DNA of 64,000 nucleotides from Chryseobacterium sp. 52 (GCF_002754245.1 NZ_PEEX01000001.1:1468001-1532000), one strand, 5' to 3'; shown: positions 8,245 through 17,059, numbered from the stretch's first letter. Numbers and translations: made by a program. Notes: a model not told the origin generated them from the letters alone.

Positions 8245-10353
8245 ATGAAAAAACTTTTACTTCTTATTTTTTTCGGTATATCACAGACTTTCTTTGCTCA
8301 GGCAGATTGTGCAACAGCTCTTGCAGTCTGTGGAAACTCAAATATTACGTACAGTCCGACAGGATATGGTGACATCAGAGAATTGGTCAATTCAGGGAGC
8401 TGTATTGATGCAACGGGTGAACACAATTCCATTTGGTATAAAATTACAATTGCTACCGGAGGAACGCTGACCTTTGATCTGGTTCCAAATAATCCTGATG
8501 CTGATTATGACTGGGCAATTTTTGGCCCCAATGTGACCTGTGGAAGCTTAGGATCTCCAATACGCTGTAATGCAGCAACTGTTATTGGAGTTGGTCCCTC
8601 TACAGGGCTCAATATGACAAGCACCATTACCAATGCTCTTGGGGGTACACTTACTCCTTATTGTAAGTATATGGATGTTTTACCGGGGCAAACTTATTAT
8701 TTGTTTATTGACAACTGGGTGAGCAGTACCAGTACTACGACAGCTCCGTTTTCTTTAACTTGGGGCGGAACTGCAACATTGGCCTCGCCATTTACAGATC
8801 CTAATACACAGCCATTTCCATTTACACCTCCCGGAGTTCCTGCTGCTAACCCTGCAGATCCCAGAGAAGTGATTATATGTGTTAATCCTGCTGTATTTAA
8901 TTTTTCTACACTGTCTGCGGGAATCCTCAATGGAAATCCTAATTTTAGTATAAGTTACCATACAAGCCAGAATGATGCATTAACCGGAAATAATGCCATT
9001 ACTGTTCCTACTCTTGTAAATACTACTGCTGTTTATTATTACAGCATAAGTTATACAGATCCTACCAATCCAAACAGCCCGCTTAATAAATGTAAACAGA
9101 TCGGAAGTTTCAAGTTTAGAGATGGTAAGATTACTACAAAAAATGCTACGTTGACACAGTGCAACAATAATAATGCGGGAACAGCAGTATATGATATGAC
9201 AACAGCAGATCTCATTGCAGATCCTACTGTTACCAAGAAATATTACAACAGTCTTTCTGATCTCAACGCAGGGATTAATGAGATTACAAATCCATCAGCA
9301 TTTACTTCTGCTGAAGCAACGATTTATGTGAAAATAACTTCCTCATTTGGATGTACTTCCATATCACAGATCTCTCTTAAATTTCATCCAATTGTTATCG
9401 TGAATGATGCGACGATAAGATCCTGTGCTATCGAGAGCGCACCATCTACAGCGTCTTTCAATCTTACAGGAGCTTCAGTGAGTGTACCGCCTATAGCTGG
9501 TAAAAAATATTACCCTTCAGCAACGGATGCGGCGAATCAGACCAATGAAATTGCAACACCTACAACATATATTGCACCTAGTGGAGTGGTGTATGTAAGG
9601 GTTTCCAATGCTCAGGGCTGTTATAATATTGCTAAAATTACTTTAGTAGTTATTCCTCCGGTTTATTCTGCAGTCCTTAAAGATAAAATCATCTGTGTTG
9701 AAGATAAAACAACTTTAGACGCCGGACCAGGTTTCTCAGGGTACGAATGGAGCACAGGAGCAACAACTCAGACTATCACCAATGTAGGGGTAGGTACCTA
9801 TTGGGTGAAACTTAAAACAGGTGATTGTACTGTATTACAAAACGTAAAAGTATATCCGTCTGAACAGCCTGTTGTTTCAAGTATTGAAATTTCAAATACG
9901 ACTGTTACAGTGTTTGTAATAGGTGGGACACCGGCTTACAAATATTCAATGGATAATATAAACTGGCAGGATTCTAATGTATTCAATAACGTCAAAAGAG
10001 GTGATGCGACTCTGTTTGTAAAAGATTCTTACGATTGTGATCCAATAGATATCAGCATAGTGGTTCCTAATCTCGTGAATGTAATCACACCAAATGGTGA
10101 TGGTTATAATGATGTTATTGATTATTCAGCATTAGCAAATAAGAAAAACTTAATGATGAATATTTTCGACCGATACGGAAATATGATCTTCCAGCTTGAT
10201 AAATTTACCGGCTATAAATGGGACGGAACAAGCAGAGGCGGAGTAAAAGTACCTACCGGAAACTACTGGTATTCCGTAGGCTGGAATGAAAATGATAAAA
10301 TGAGCACACCGATCAAGTATTCAGGTTGGATTGTGGTCAAAAACAGAGACTAA
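8245..10353 (+). CDS. Secreted protein with T9SS type B (gliding motility-associated) C-terminal domain
   Basis: A 702-residue cell-surface or released protein. The ATG at 8245 gives the signal peptide MKKLLLLIFFGISQTFFAQ; a GTG at 8206 would add 13 residues in front and spoil it. The first 180 mature residues form a Cys-containing beta-rich domain with SIWYKIT and PGQTYYLFIDN segments, typical of the PKD/CUB-like adhesin modules of Bacteroidota. Repeats with (T)YYVKITSxxGC(T/Y) spacing follow (about residues 300-480), resembling Ig-like/SprB-type repeats. The last 90 residues (VITPNGDGYNDV...FDRYGNMIF...WDGTSRGG...PTGNYWY) are the type B sorting domain (TIGR04131 type), which directs export through the GldKLMN system encoded further on. 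Likely an adhesin. Confidence 0.9.
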   Translation: MKKLLLLIFFGISQTFFAQADCATALAVCGNSNITYSPTGYGDIRELVNSGSCIDATGEHNSIWYKITIATGGTLTFDLVPNNPDADYDWAIFGPNVTCGSLGSPIRCNAATVIGVGPSTGLNMTSTITNALGGTLTPYCKYMDVLPGQTYYLFIDNWVSSTSTTTAPFSLTWGGTATLASPFTDPNTQPFPFTPPGVPAANPADPREVIICVNPAVFNFSTLSAGILNGNPNFSISYHTSQNDALTGNNAITVPTLVNTTAVYYYSISYTDPTNPNSPLNKCKQIGSFKFRDGKITTKNATLTQCNNNNAGTAVYDMTTADLIADPTVTKKYYNSLSDLNAGINEITNPSAFTSAEATIYVKITSSFGCTSISQISLKFHPIVIVNDATIRSCAIESAPSTASFNLTGASVSVPPIAGKKYYPSATDAANQTNEIATPTTYIAPSGVVYVRVSNAQGCYNIAKITLVVIPPVYSAVLKDKIICVEDKTTLDAGPGFSGYEWSTGATTQTITNVGVGTYWVKLKTGDCTVLQNVKVYPSEQPVVSSIEISNTTVTVFVIGGTPAYKYSMDNINWQDSNVFNNVKRGDATLFVKDSYDCDPIDISIVVPNLVNVITPNGDGYNDVIDYSALANKKNLMMNIFDRYGNMIFQLDKFTGYKWDGTSRGGVKVPTGNYWYSVGWNENDKMSTPIKYSGWIVVKNRD

Positions 10354-10380
10354 GCTTTTTTAATAATAGATTATACAGAT

Positions 10381-10412
10381 AAAACCATTTCGAAAGAAGT
10401 GGTTTTATTTTG
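10381..10412 (+). terminator. Terminator after the type B cargo gene
   Basis: Ten-bp stem with one G-T pair (10381-10390 with 10397-10406 region) and a GAAA-like loop, followed by TTTATTTT. Confidence 0.65.
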
Positions 10413-10434
10413 GCTAGCACTCAAGATGAAATAT

Positions 10435-10794
10435 TTAATTGAAAACTTTTGTATCTTTAAAATAATCGGATAAATAAATGATTTTTCCTTCCTCCGAAAA
10501 ATGAACAACGGTGCAAATATTGTTTTCATACACTTTTTTATTGATCATCGTTCCGTAAGATGTAGTCTGATAGAAATACTTTTGATCTCCCAAAGGAAAA
10601 ATTTCAAAAACCTGCCATTCAAGCGTATCATAACGTTTGAATATAGCCCTGAATAGGGCCAGAATTCTGCTCTTCCCCGAAATTTCTTTTGAGGGAGGAA
10701 TCCAGATCGTACTTTCATCAGTGAACCATTTTTCAAGATGTTCAATGTTTAATGAGTTCAGATCCTCCATAAAGCTGCTTATCTTACAGATCAT
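10435..10794 (-). CDS. SnoaL/NTF2-like domain protein
   Basis: A 119-residue protein with the size and pattern of a single NTF2-like (SnoaL) domain: N-terminal helix pair (HLEKWFTDESTIWIPP), then beta strands ending with GKIIYLSDYFK. Proteins of this fold bind small hydrophobic ligands or act as isomerases, and the substrate cannot be predicted. It is divergent from the DinB-like gene with 66 bases between start codons, so the two may share a control region. Confidence 0.75.
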   Translation of the reverse strand: MICKISSFMEDLNSLNIEHLEKWFTDESTIWIPPSKEISGKSRILALFRAIFKRYDTLEWQVFEIFPLGDQKYFYQTTSYGTMINKKVYENNICTVVHFSEEGKIIYLSDYFKDTKVFN

Positions 10795-10860
10795 TATTGA
10801 TATTTATAGTATACAGGTAATATACGGAGAAAATAGTAACTTGGTTTTTATTTTAATCCT

Positions 10861-11448
10861 ATGAAAGATCTTTTTATCAAACGTTTTGAGTATTATAAAT
10901 CTCTTGGAGATAAGGCATTTGAACAGCTTTCTGATGAGCAGATTTTCTGGCATTACAATGATGAAAGCAATTCTATTGCTGTTATTGTAAAACATATTGC
11001 AGGAAATATGCTTTCGAGATGGACCCATTTTTTAACAGAAGACGGAGAAAAATCATGGCGGAACCGTGACGAAGAATTTATCAATACTTTTAAAACTAAA
11101 AAAGAAGTTTTAGATTTTTGGGAGAAAGGCTGGGAATGTCTTTTTGAAGCCTTAGGCCAGATTAATGAGGAGAATCTCTATTCTACCCTATTTATTAGAG
11201 GGGAAGCACATTCGGTAGTAGATGCGGTTTTACGTCAGATGGCCCATTATCCATATCATATCGGACAGATCGTTTATATTGCGAAAATGATGAAAAATGA
11301 GGAATGGAAAACACTTTCCATTGAAAGAAATAAGTCCAGGGAATTCAATAATGAAATGAAAGACAAGTTTTCTAATGAAGATGCAGGCTCTAATTCATCG
11401 CCGGTATGTTTTCAAAACAGCCCCGAAGTAAGGGATGAATATCAATAA
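10861..11448 (+). CDS. DinB-superfamily protein, DUF1572 type
   Basis: A 195-residue four-helix-bundle protein of the DinB/DUF1572 group. The opening KRFEYYKSLGDKAFEQLSDEQIFWHYNDESNSIAVIVKHIAGN (split here by helix boundaries) and the later MAHYPYHIGQIVYIAKM carry the histidines that form the metal site in this family (His about 45 in VKHIAG, His pair in HYPYHIGQ). Bacillus homologues act as thiol S-transferases or stress proteins; the substrate here is unknown. The last 35 residues are polar and probably disordered. Confidence 0.85.
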   Translation: MKDLFIKRFEYYKSLGDKAFEQLSDEQIFWHYNDESNSIAVIVKHIAGNMLSRWTHFLTEDGEKSWRNRDEEFINTFKTKKEVLDFWEKGWECLFEALGQINEENLYSTLFIRGEAHSVVDAVLRQMAHYPYHIGQIVYIAKMMKNEEWKTLSIERNKSREFNNEMKDKFSNEDAGSNSSPVCFQNSPEVRDEYQ

Positions 11449-11485
11449 TAGATTGAATCGATTTTAGAATTCTTATTAAAATTAC

Positions 11486-11493
11486 TATCTTTG
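11486..11493 (+). promoter_or_regulatory. -7 promoter element of mtaB
   Basis: TATCTTTG matches TAnnTTTG and sits 26 bases before the mtaB start. A clear -33 TTG is not visible at the expected distance. The start codon at 11520 also has a good AGGAG at 11508-11512, which is unusual for this genome. Confidence 0.5.
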
Positions 11494-11519
11494 CACCCAG
11501 AAAATTCAGGAGTAAATAA

Positions 11520-12866
11520 ATGTCTACTTTTCACGGAACAGCCGCATTTCATACACTTGGCTGCAAATTAAATTTTGCGGAAACATCTACTATTGCCCGT
11601 CAGTTAACAGATGCAGGTTATGATAAAGTCAGTTTTGATGATAAAGCAGATGTCTATGTGATCAACACCTGTTCGGTCACTGAAAACGCAGACCGTGAAT
11701 GTAAACTTCACGTGAAGAGAGCAATGAAAGCCAATCCGGAAGGGCTGGTCGTAATTGTCGGATGTTATGCACAGTTGAAACCTGAAGAAATTTCTCAAAT
11801 CAATGGGGTGGATCTTGTCCTGGGAGCCAAAGAAAAATTCAATATCTTAAGCTACCTTGATGATCTTGAAAAAATGGAAAATGAAGGGATTGTTCATTCA
11901 TGCGAAATTGAAGAAACCGATTTCTTTATCGGAAGTTATTCAATCGGGGACAGAACAAGAGCTTTTCTGAAAGTTCAGGACGGATGTGACTACAAATGTA
12001 CCTACTGTACAATTCCATTAGCAAGAGGGATTTCCCGTTCAGATACCATTGAAAACGTTGTTAAAAATGCCAGAGAAATTGCTGCAAGAGACATCAAAGA
12101 AATTGTTCTTACAGGTGTAAATATCGGTGATTACGGTAAAGGCGAATTCGGAAATAAAAAACACGAACATACTTTCTTAGATTTAATTTCAGAGCTTGAT
12201 CAGATAGACGGAATTGAAAGGATTCGTATTTCTTCCATTGAACCCAATCTTTTGAAAGACGAAAGTATTGATCTGGTTTCCAAAAGCAAAAGTTTTGTTC
12301 CGCATTTTCACATTCCGCTTCAGTCGGGATGCGATGATCTGTTGAAAAAAATGAAACGCCGTTATCTGACGAAGCTTTATAACGACAGAGTGAATAAAAT
12401 CCGTGAGGTAATGCCTGACGCGGCGATTGGCGTAGATGTCATTGTAGGATTCCCGGGCGAGACAGAAGAAAAATTCATGGAAACCTATAACTTCCTGAAT
12501 GAACTTCCTATCACTTACCTTCATGTATTTACTTATTCTGAAAGAGAAAATACAGAAGCTGCCGACATGGACGGTGCAGTTCCGATTCCGGAAAGAAAAA
12601 AACGCAATAAAATGCTCAGAATACTTTCTGAAAAGAAGAAAATGGCATTTTATCAGACCCAGCTTGGGAAAACACTTCCAGTTCTTTGGGAGCATGAAAA
12701 TAAAGACGGCAAAATGTATGGCTTCACTGAAAATTATGTGAGAGTCCAGAAAGATTTTGACCAGGCATTCGTTAATCAGATTGAATTTCTAAATTTAGAA
12801 AAAATCCTGTCAGATGGCACGGTTTCTGTGCAATCATCCTTCGAAAGTTTTTTAGCAAAAGCGTAG
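11520..12866 (+). CDS. mtaB: tRNA t6A37 methylthiotransferase MtaB
   Basis: A 448-residue radical-SAM enzyme that adds a methylthio group to N6-threonylcarbamoyladenosine-37 of tRNAs reading ANN codons. The N-terminal UPF0004 domain shows three cysteines (LGCKLN, NTCSVT, VGCYAQ) for the auxiliary 4Fe-4S cluster. The radical-SAM motif CxxxCxxC (CDYKCTYC) is at about residues 156-163, followed by the TIM barrel with HIPLQSGCD and the C-terminal TRAM-like region. Length is normal. Its substrate base is made by TsaD and partners, and tsaD is present at 61.8-62.8 kb of this window. Confidence 0.93.
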   Translation: MSTFHGTAAFHTLGCKLNFAETSTIARQLTDAGYDKVSFDDKADVYVINTCSVTENADRECKLHVKRAMKANPEGLVVIVGCYAQLKPEEISQINGVDLVLGAKEKFNILSYLDDLEKMENEGIVHSCEIEETDFFIGSYSIGDRTRAFLKVQDGCDYKCTYCTIPLARGISRSDTIENVVKNAREIAARDIKEIVLTGVNIGDYGKGEFGNKKHEHTFLDLISELDQIDGIERIRISSIEPNLLKDESIDLVSKSKSFVPHFHIPLQSGCDDLLKKMKRRYLTKLYNDRVNKIREVMPDAAIGVDVIVGFPGETEEKFMETYNFLNELPITYLHVFTYSERENTEAADMDGAVPIPERKKRNKMLRILSEKKKMAFYQTQLGKTLPVLWEHENKDGKMYGFTENYVRVQKDFDQAFVNQIEFLNLEKILSDGTVSVQSSFESFLAKA

Positions 12867-12917
12867 TCTCTTTGCTAAATTTCCACTAAATTTATTTTAA
12901 CTTTAAATACTACATTC

Positions 12918-14435
12918 ATGAGAGATAAGTTTTTATCTTGGGGAATTGTATTAGTAACTGCTACATGGATAGTGGCACTACTGATCAGAACGCATTATTG
13001 GATACCGATCCTGTTATCCGCCATCTATGCATTGGGTGTTTACAATGCTTACCAGTCGAAACATGCTATTTTGAGGAACTTCCCGGTTTTGGGATACTTC
13101 AGGTACTTTTTTGAAAGTATTTCACCCGAAATGCAGCAATATTTCATCGAAAGGGAGACAGATGGGAAACCATTTCCCAGAAATCAGCGTTCTGCAGTGT
13201 ACAGGCGGGCCAAAAATTTAAGCGATACCGTCGCTTTTGGAACCCAATTGGAGGTTAATCACAGAAAATATGAAGGCATCAAGCATTCTATTTATGCGAA
13301 ATCTCCCGCAGAAGAACTTCCAAGAGTATGGGTAGGAGGAGAGCAGTGTACGCAGCCTTACCATGCTTCCTTATTCAATATTTCAGCAATGAGTTTTGGA
13401 GCGTTAAGTGACCGAGCTCAGATTTCGTTAAACAGAGGAGCCAAAAAAGGAAATTTCTATCATAATACCGGTGAAGGTGGTATTTCTCCCTATCACATGG
13501 AAGGAGGAGATCTTTGCTGGCAGATCGGAACCGGATATTTCGGATGCCGTAACGAAGAAGGGAAATTTAATCCTGAACTATTTGAAAAGTATTCTACCCT
13601 TCCGAATGTAAAGATGATTGAAATTAAGCTCTCGCAAGGGGCAAAACCGGGACACGGAGGTGTACTTCCTGGGGTTAAAAATACACCGGAGATTGCAAAA
13701 ATCCGTCACGTCACTCCTGGAATGACTGTTATTTCGCCACCATCACACAGTTCATTTTCTGATGCTTCAGGCCTGTTGAGATTTGTACAGCATTTAAGAG
13801 AGCTTTCAGGAGGTAAGCCTGTAGGTTTTAAGCTTTGTATTGGAGATACCAAAGAATTCGAGGATATTTGCGTACAAATGAATGTGATGAAGATCTATCC
13901 GGATTTTATTACCATAGATGGCGCAGAAGGGGGAACAGGAGCTGCACCGCCCGAGTTTTCGGATGGAGTAGGGATGCCTTTGGAACCAGCTCTGATCTTT
14001 GTCAACAGAACACTTAATAATTATAATTTAAGAAGTAAATTAAGGGTTATTGCGAGTGGAAAGGTATTGACAAGCTTAGATATTCTTAGAGCTGTGGCTA
14101 TGGGAGCAGATATGTGTAATAATGCGAGAGGATTTATGTTCTCGTTAGGATGCATCCAGGCTTTACGATGTAATAATAACAACTGCCCTACGGGAGTGGC
14201 CACTCAGGATAAAATGCTGGTTAAAGGCCTTGATGTTACCGATAAAAGCGAAAGAGTATACCATTTCCATAAAAACACACTGCATACCTGTAATGAGCTG
14301 ATTGCCGCTGCAGGAAGAACTTCTTATGAAGAGGTAGACGCTACAATGTTTATGAGAGGTGACGAATTTGATCATCTGGCAGATCTTTATTTTCCGGATA
14401 TTTTAGGAAATGTAAAACAGAAAGCAAGATCTTAA
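12918..14435 (+). CDS. Membrane-anchored FMN-binding glutamate synthase-like protein
   Basis: A 505-residue protein with two N-terminal membrane helices (about residues 7-40) followed by a GltS-type TIM-barrel domain. Key blocks are ISAMSFGALSDRAQ, KKGNFYHNTGEGGISPYH, KLSQGAKPGHGG, and TIDGAEGGTGAAPPEF, which bind FMN and the glutamate-forming site in glutamate synthases. The cysteine group CIQALRCNNNNCPTGVAT corresponds to the 3Fe-4S ligands. There is no glutaminase domain, so it is not a full glutamate synthase; such stand-alone proteins are of unknown activity. It follows mtaB after 51 bases and ends before a strong terminator. Confidence 0.88.
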   Translation: MRDKFLSWGIVLVTATWIVALLIRTHYWIPILLSAIYALGVYNAYQSKHAILRNFPVLGYFRYFFESISPEMQQYFIERETDGKPFPRNQRSAVYRRAKNLSDTVAFGTQLEVNHRKYEGIKHSIYAKSPAEELPRVWVGGEQCTQPYHASLFNISAMSFGALSDRAQISLNRGAKKGNFYHNTGEGGISPYHMEGGDLCWQIGTGYFGCRNEEGKFNPELFEKYSTLPNVKMIEIKLSQGAKPGHGGVLPGVKNTPEIAKIRHVTPGMTVISPPSHSSFSDASGLLRFVQHLRELSGGKPVGFKLCIGDTKEFEDICVQMNVMKIYPDFITIDGAEGGTGAAPPEFSDGVGMPLEPALIFVNRTLNNYNLRSKLRVIASGKVLTSLDILRAVAMGADMCNNARGFMFSLGCIQALRCNNNNCPTGVATQDKMLVKGLDVTDKSERVYHFHKNTLHTCNELIAAAGRTSYEEVDATMFMRGDEFDHLADLYFPDILGNVKQKARS

Positions 14436-14446
14436 AAGAATAAATA

Positions 14447-14500
14447 AAATAAAATAAAATAAAATACGGCCTTCATTTGAAGGCCGTATTTTATTTTATA
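14447..14500 (+). terminator. Strong bidirectional terminator
   Basis: A long, nearly perfect inverted repeat around a GGCCTTCATTTGAAGGCC core (14461-14494), extended by AAAAT repeats on the left and ATTTT repeats on the right. It separates two convergent genes. Confidence 0.85.
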
Positions 14501-14512
14501 ATTGTAGTTGGA

Positions 14513-15262
14513 CTATTGCCCATCAGGTCTGTTTGCTCTTCCATACACTTGGAAATTAAACACCATAGAGTAATTTCTTAAAGAGTATTGGGCATTGTAA
14601 GGGTAATGTGGGTCTCTTGCAAAAGCAGCTCTTGAAGGGACTAAGATAACACCTTGTAGGTTATAAGGACTTCCACTCGGAAGATTATTGAAAGCTTTGA
14701 ATTTTCTAATGGCTTCCTGAAATCCTTCTATTTCATAATAGCTTCTTTGCTGGGCTACACCTGTTGTAGCGGTCTCTAAGGTATTCTTTTTGACATAGTA
14801 GAAAAGCGGATCAATTATTGGAAGTGCATTGCCATTTATTGTATTAATCAGTTGTAAACTGGAAATGAAAGAAACATTTCCGTCAGTACTACCTGCTAAA
14901 TAGGCATTTCCTCTTACCATCATGGTAAGAATATCAGTATCTCCGATAGTTTGTGGTTGATCTGCAGCTGTTGGCTGTGCCCCATTTCTCATAATGTACA
15001 TTGTTCCGGAAGGAAGTGTCTCATATGGTAAATCAGATAATTTTTTTTCATTATCATCACTGGCATCCGTTGTGCTGAAAGCTTTTATGTTTCCCTGGGC
15101 ATCCAGATAATTATCGTTCATAAACTTCTTAAGCGCCTGATCATCATAGCTGTTCTGAACGGAAATATCTTCCGGTTCTTTATAAGTTTCAACTTCATCA
15201 TCTTTCTTACACGCAGAAAAACTTAAAGATCCCGCAAGGATATATAAAAATATTTTTTTCAT
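14513..15262 (-). CDS. Lipoprotein with a degenerate FKBP-like domain
   Basis: A 249-residue lipoprotein (lipobox LSFSAC, Cys about 18) with a SKDD-like acidic stretch after the cysteine. Residues 70-249 follow the order of an FKBP-type prolyl isomerase: ETLPSGTMYIMRNG, then a TDILTMMVRGNAYLAG strand pair, then EGFQEAIRKFKAFNNLPSG and VILVPSRAAFARDPHYPYN, ending in YSMVFNFQVYG. Catalytic residues typical of FKBP (Asp and Tyr of YDGxxxDG, the GWD region) are not recognisable, so isomerase activity is doubtful. GldI of gliding bacteria is a related FKBP lipoprotein, but this one is not GldI. A TACTTTTG -7-like element lies at 15301-15308 on the minus strand. Confidence 0.7.
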   Translation of the reverse strand: MKKIFLYILAGSLSFSACKKDDEVETYKEPEDISVQNSYDDQALKKFMNDNYLDAQGNIKAFSTTDASDDNEKKLSDLPYETLPSGTMYIMRNGAQPTAADQPQTIGDTDILTMMVRGNAYLAGSTDGNVSFISSLQLINTINGNALPIIDPLFYYVKKNTLETATTGVAQQRSYYEIEGFQEAIRKFKAFNNLPSGSPYNLQGVILVPSRAAFARDPHYPYNAQYSLRNYSMVFNFQVYGRANRPDGQ

Positions 15263-15317
15263 TTCAAAAAACTTTAATTACTTTACAAATAATATAACGG
15301 CAAAAGTATAAAAAATT

Positions 15318-15755
15318 ATGAGAATAGATAAATTTTTATGGTGCATTCGTTTTTATAAGACGAGAAGTATTGCAACAGAGGAAATTAAGAAGAACAGAGT
15401 TTCAATAGGAACGTCTGCCGTAAAGTCATCTAAAGAGGTTAAAGAAGGAGATGTGATCAAGATCCGCAAGAATCAGATCGATTATAAAATAAAGGTCATT
15501 CAGATTCCTAAAAGCAGGCTGGGAGCGAAGCTGGTTCCCCTTCACATACAGGATGTGACGGATAAGGAACAGTATGAATTATTAAAACTCCGTAAAATGT
15601 CACAGGACTATTATAGAATTAAAGGGGAAGGGAGACCTACCAAAAGAGACCGAAGAGATATGGATGAGTATGTAGGAAATGATATTGCCTCAGACTTTAC
15701 AGACTGGGATGATTTCTTTGGAGAAACAGCAGATGCTGCCGAAAAAGAAGAATAA
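15318..15755 (+). CDS. S4-domain RNA-binding protein (HslR/Hsp15-like)
   Basis: A 145-residue protein starting with a typical S4 domain (MRIDKFLWCIRFYKTRS... to about residue 65; GDVIKIRKNQIDYKIKV). The family includes Hsp15 (HslR), which binds stalled 50S subunits carrying nascent chains. The C-terminal 45 residues are basic (GRPTKRDRRD), then acidic. Downstream it converges on aroK with a shared hairpin. Confidence 0.88.
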   Translation: MRIDKFLWCIRFYKTRSIATEEIKKNRVSIGTSAVKSSKEVKEGDVIKIRKNQIDYKIKVIQIPKSRLGAKLVPLHIQDVTDKEQYELLKLRKMSQDYYRIKGEGRPTKRDRRDMDEYVGNDIASDFTDWDDFFGETADAAEKEE

Positions 15756-15756
15756 A

Positions 15757-15787
15757 AATAAAAAAGCTCTAGAGATAGAGCTTTTCT
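15757..15787. terminator. Terminator shared by the S4 gene and aroK
   Basis: Ten-bp stem (15762-15771 with 15776-15785, loop GAGA) with A and T runs. The stem includes the last codons and stop of aroK, so the hairpin is part of the coding end. Confidence 0.75.
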
Positions 15788-16284
15788 ACTATTTCTTGGA
15801 CAATATCTTCAGGATCCCTGGAATCTGTGTTGACACTGAACTGTGCTTTACCGTAAAATACATTTCTTTCAAATAAATGTTTCGCAATAAACTCAGGCAG
15901 ATCTTCATCCGTAATGTTGGCAATTAACGGCCTTTTTTCTTTCTGCTTGGACAATCTTTCATATAGAGTAGCCACAGAAGCTCTTAAAAATATACTTTTT
16001 GAGCTGTGATTGATAATCTCCATATTGTTATAATAAACCGGAGTTCCCCCTCCCAGGCTTAAAACCGTATTTTCTTCAGAAGCAAGTATTTCTTCCAGGG
16101 CCTCTCTTTCCAGCTTTCTGAAGTGAATTTCTCCCTTTTTTTCAAAAATCTCAGGAATGGTTAATTTATTTCTCCTTGAAATCTCTTTATCGAGGTCAAT
16201 TAGCCTGAAATTTATTTTGTCGCTTAATATTTTGGAAATGTGAGATTTGCCACACCCCATGTATCCGATCAGTGAAATAACCAT
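15769..16284 (-). CDS. aroK: Shikimate kinase
   Basis: A 171-residue enzyme that phosphorylates shikimate at the 3-OH with ATP, in the chorismate pathway. The P-loop GYMGCGKS is at residues 7-14, the shikimate-binding LIDLDKEISRR follows at about 32-42, and LSLGGGTPVY gives the GGG strand of substrate contact. The lid arginine is in EKRPLI. Length and order are standard for AroK. It stands alone; no other aro gene is in the window. Confidence 0.93.
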   Translation of the reverse strand: MVISLIGYMGCGKSHISKILSDKINFRLIDLDKEISRRNKLTIPEIFEKKGEIHFRKLEREALEEILASEENTVLSLGGGTPVYYNNMEIINHSSKSIFLRASVATLYERLSKQKEKRPLIANITDEDLPEFIAKHLFERNVFYGKAQFSVNTDSRDPEDIVQEIVEKLYL

Positions 16285-16316
16285 GAATTTTTTTTAAACA
16301 AATTTGCAAAAAAGTT

Positions 16317-16345
16317 TTGAGATAACGAAAAAACTCATATCTTTG
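16317..16345 (+). promoter_or_regulatory. Promoter of the tRNA Lys-Leu-Lys unit
   Basis: TTG at 16317-16319, spacer of 18, TATCTTTG at 16338-16345, 53 bases before the first tRNA-Lys. It matches the Bacteroidota -33/-7 consensus and is closely copied at 16817-16847. Confidence 0.7.
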
Positions 16346-16398
16346 CACCACTGAAAACGAGGGACATTATTCAAATGTAAATCGTTCGTAAAGTGACC

Positions 16399-16471
16399 GA
16401 CTCGGTAGCTCAGCTGGTAGAGCAATACACTTTTAATGTATGGGTCCTGGGTTCGAATCCCAGCCGGGTCA
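16399..16471 (+). tRNA. tRNA-Lys (anticodon TTT), copy 1
   Basis: 73 nt with a 7-bp acceptor stem (GACTCGG with CCGGGTC), D arm TAGCTCAGCTGGTAGAGCA, anticodon loop CTTTTAA in a 5-bp stem, and T arm with GGTTCGAATCC. The discriminator is A and CCA is not fully encoded. Identical in sequence to the copies at 16647 and 16900. Confidence 0.97.
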
Positions 16472-16508
16472 CAAGCGAAAAAAATTACTAGATTTTTGTA
16501 ATTTTATA

Positions 16509-16591
16509 GCCTGCGTGGTGGAATTGGTAGACACGCCATCTTGAGGGGGTGGTTTCCTACGGATGTGCTGGTTCGAGTCCAGTCGCAGGCA
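16509..16591 (+). tRNA. tRNA-Leu (anticodon GAG)
   Basis: 83 nt with acceptor stem GCCTGCG/CGCAGGC, anticodon stem CCATC/GGTGG around loop TTGAGGG, a long variable arm typical of leucine tRNAs, and T loop GGTTCGAGTCC. Confidence 0.95.
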
Positions 16592-16646
16592 CTGCAACGA
16601 AAATTTTATGATTACGAATGAATTAATTTCATTTTTAATTGTGGCC

Positions 16647-16719
16647 GACTCGGTAGCTCAGCTGGTAGAGCAATACACTTTTAATGTATGGGTCCTGGGT
16701 TCGAATCCCAGCCGGGTCA
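16647..16719 (+). tRNA. tRNA-Lys (anticodon TTT), copy 2
   Basis: Same 73-nt sequence as copy 1. The bases after it (from 16719 through the terminator at 16774-16807) are almost the same as those after copy 3. Confidence 0.97.
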
Positions 16720-16773
16720 CAAGTTTACTGAAAAGTAAATTTTTTTCATATTAATATTTTGTGATTTGGTGTT

Positions 16774-16807
16774 TCAAAGGTCTCCACAAGAGACCTTTGA
16801 TTTTTTT
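16774..16807 (+). terminator. Terminator of the first tRNA unit
   Basis: Perfect 11-bp stem (16774-16784 with 16790-16800, loop CACAA) followed by seven T. Confidence 0.85.
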
Positions 16808-16816
16808 AAAATACTA

Positions 16817-16847
16817 TTGCAAGGATAAAAATAATTTTATATCTTTG
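16817..16847 (+). promoter_or_regulatory. Promoter of the third tRNA-Lys
   Basis: TTG at 16817-16819, spacer of 20, TATCTTTG at 16840-16847. The leader after it resembles the leader of the first unit. Confidence 0.7.
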
Positions 16848-16899
16848 CACCTCTAAAAAACGAGAAACATTGTTGAAATGTAATCGTTGACAAGTGACC

Positions 16900-16972
16900 G
16901 ACTCGGTAGCTCAGCTGGTAGAGCAATACACTTTTAATGTATGGGTCCTGGGTTCGAATCCCAGCCGGGTCA
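16900..16972 (+). tRNA. tRNA-Lys (anticodon TTT), copy 3
   Basis: Same 73-nt sequence as copies 1 and 2. Its upstream leader matches that of copy 1 and its downstream sequence matches that of copy 2. Confidence 0.97.
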
Positions 16973-17024
16973 CAAGTTTACTGAAAAGTAAATTTTTCAT
17001 ATTAATATTTTGTGATTTGGTGTT

Positions 17025-17059
17025 TCAAAGGTCTCCACAAGAGACCTTTGATTTTTTTT
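17025..17059 (+). terminator. Terminator of the third tRNA-Lys
   Basis: A second copy of the 11-bp stem and CACAA loop seen at 16774, followed by a T run. Confidence 0.85.

Noticed and set aside
12189..12695. A 168-codon minus-strand frame inside mtaB
   Set aside because: It lies fully antisense to a well-conserved enzyme gene and its peptide (Phe, Arg and Ile rich, no domain) looks like a reverse shadow.
16563..16754. A 63-codon frame across the tRNA-Leu and second tRNA-Lys
   Set aside because: It runs through two tRNA genes.
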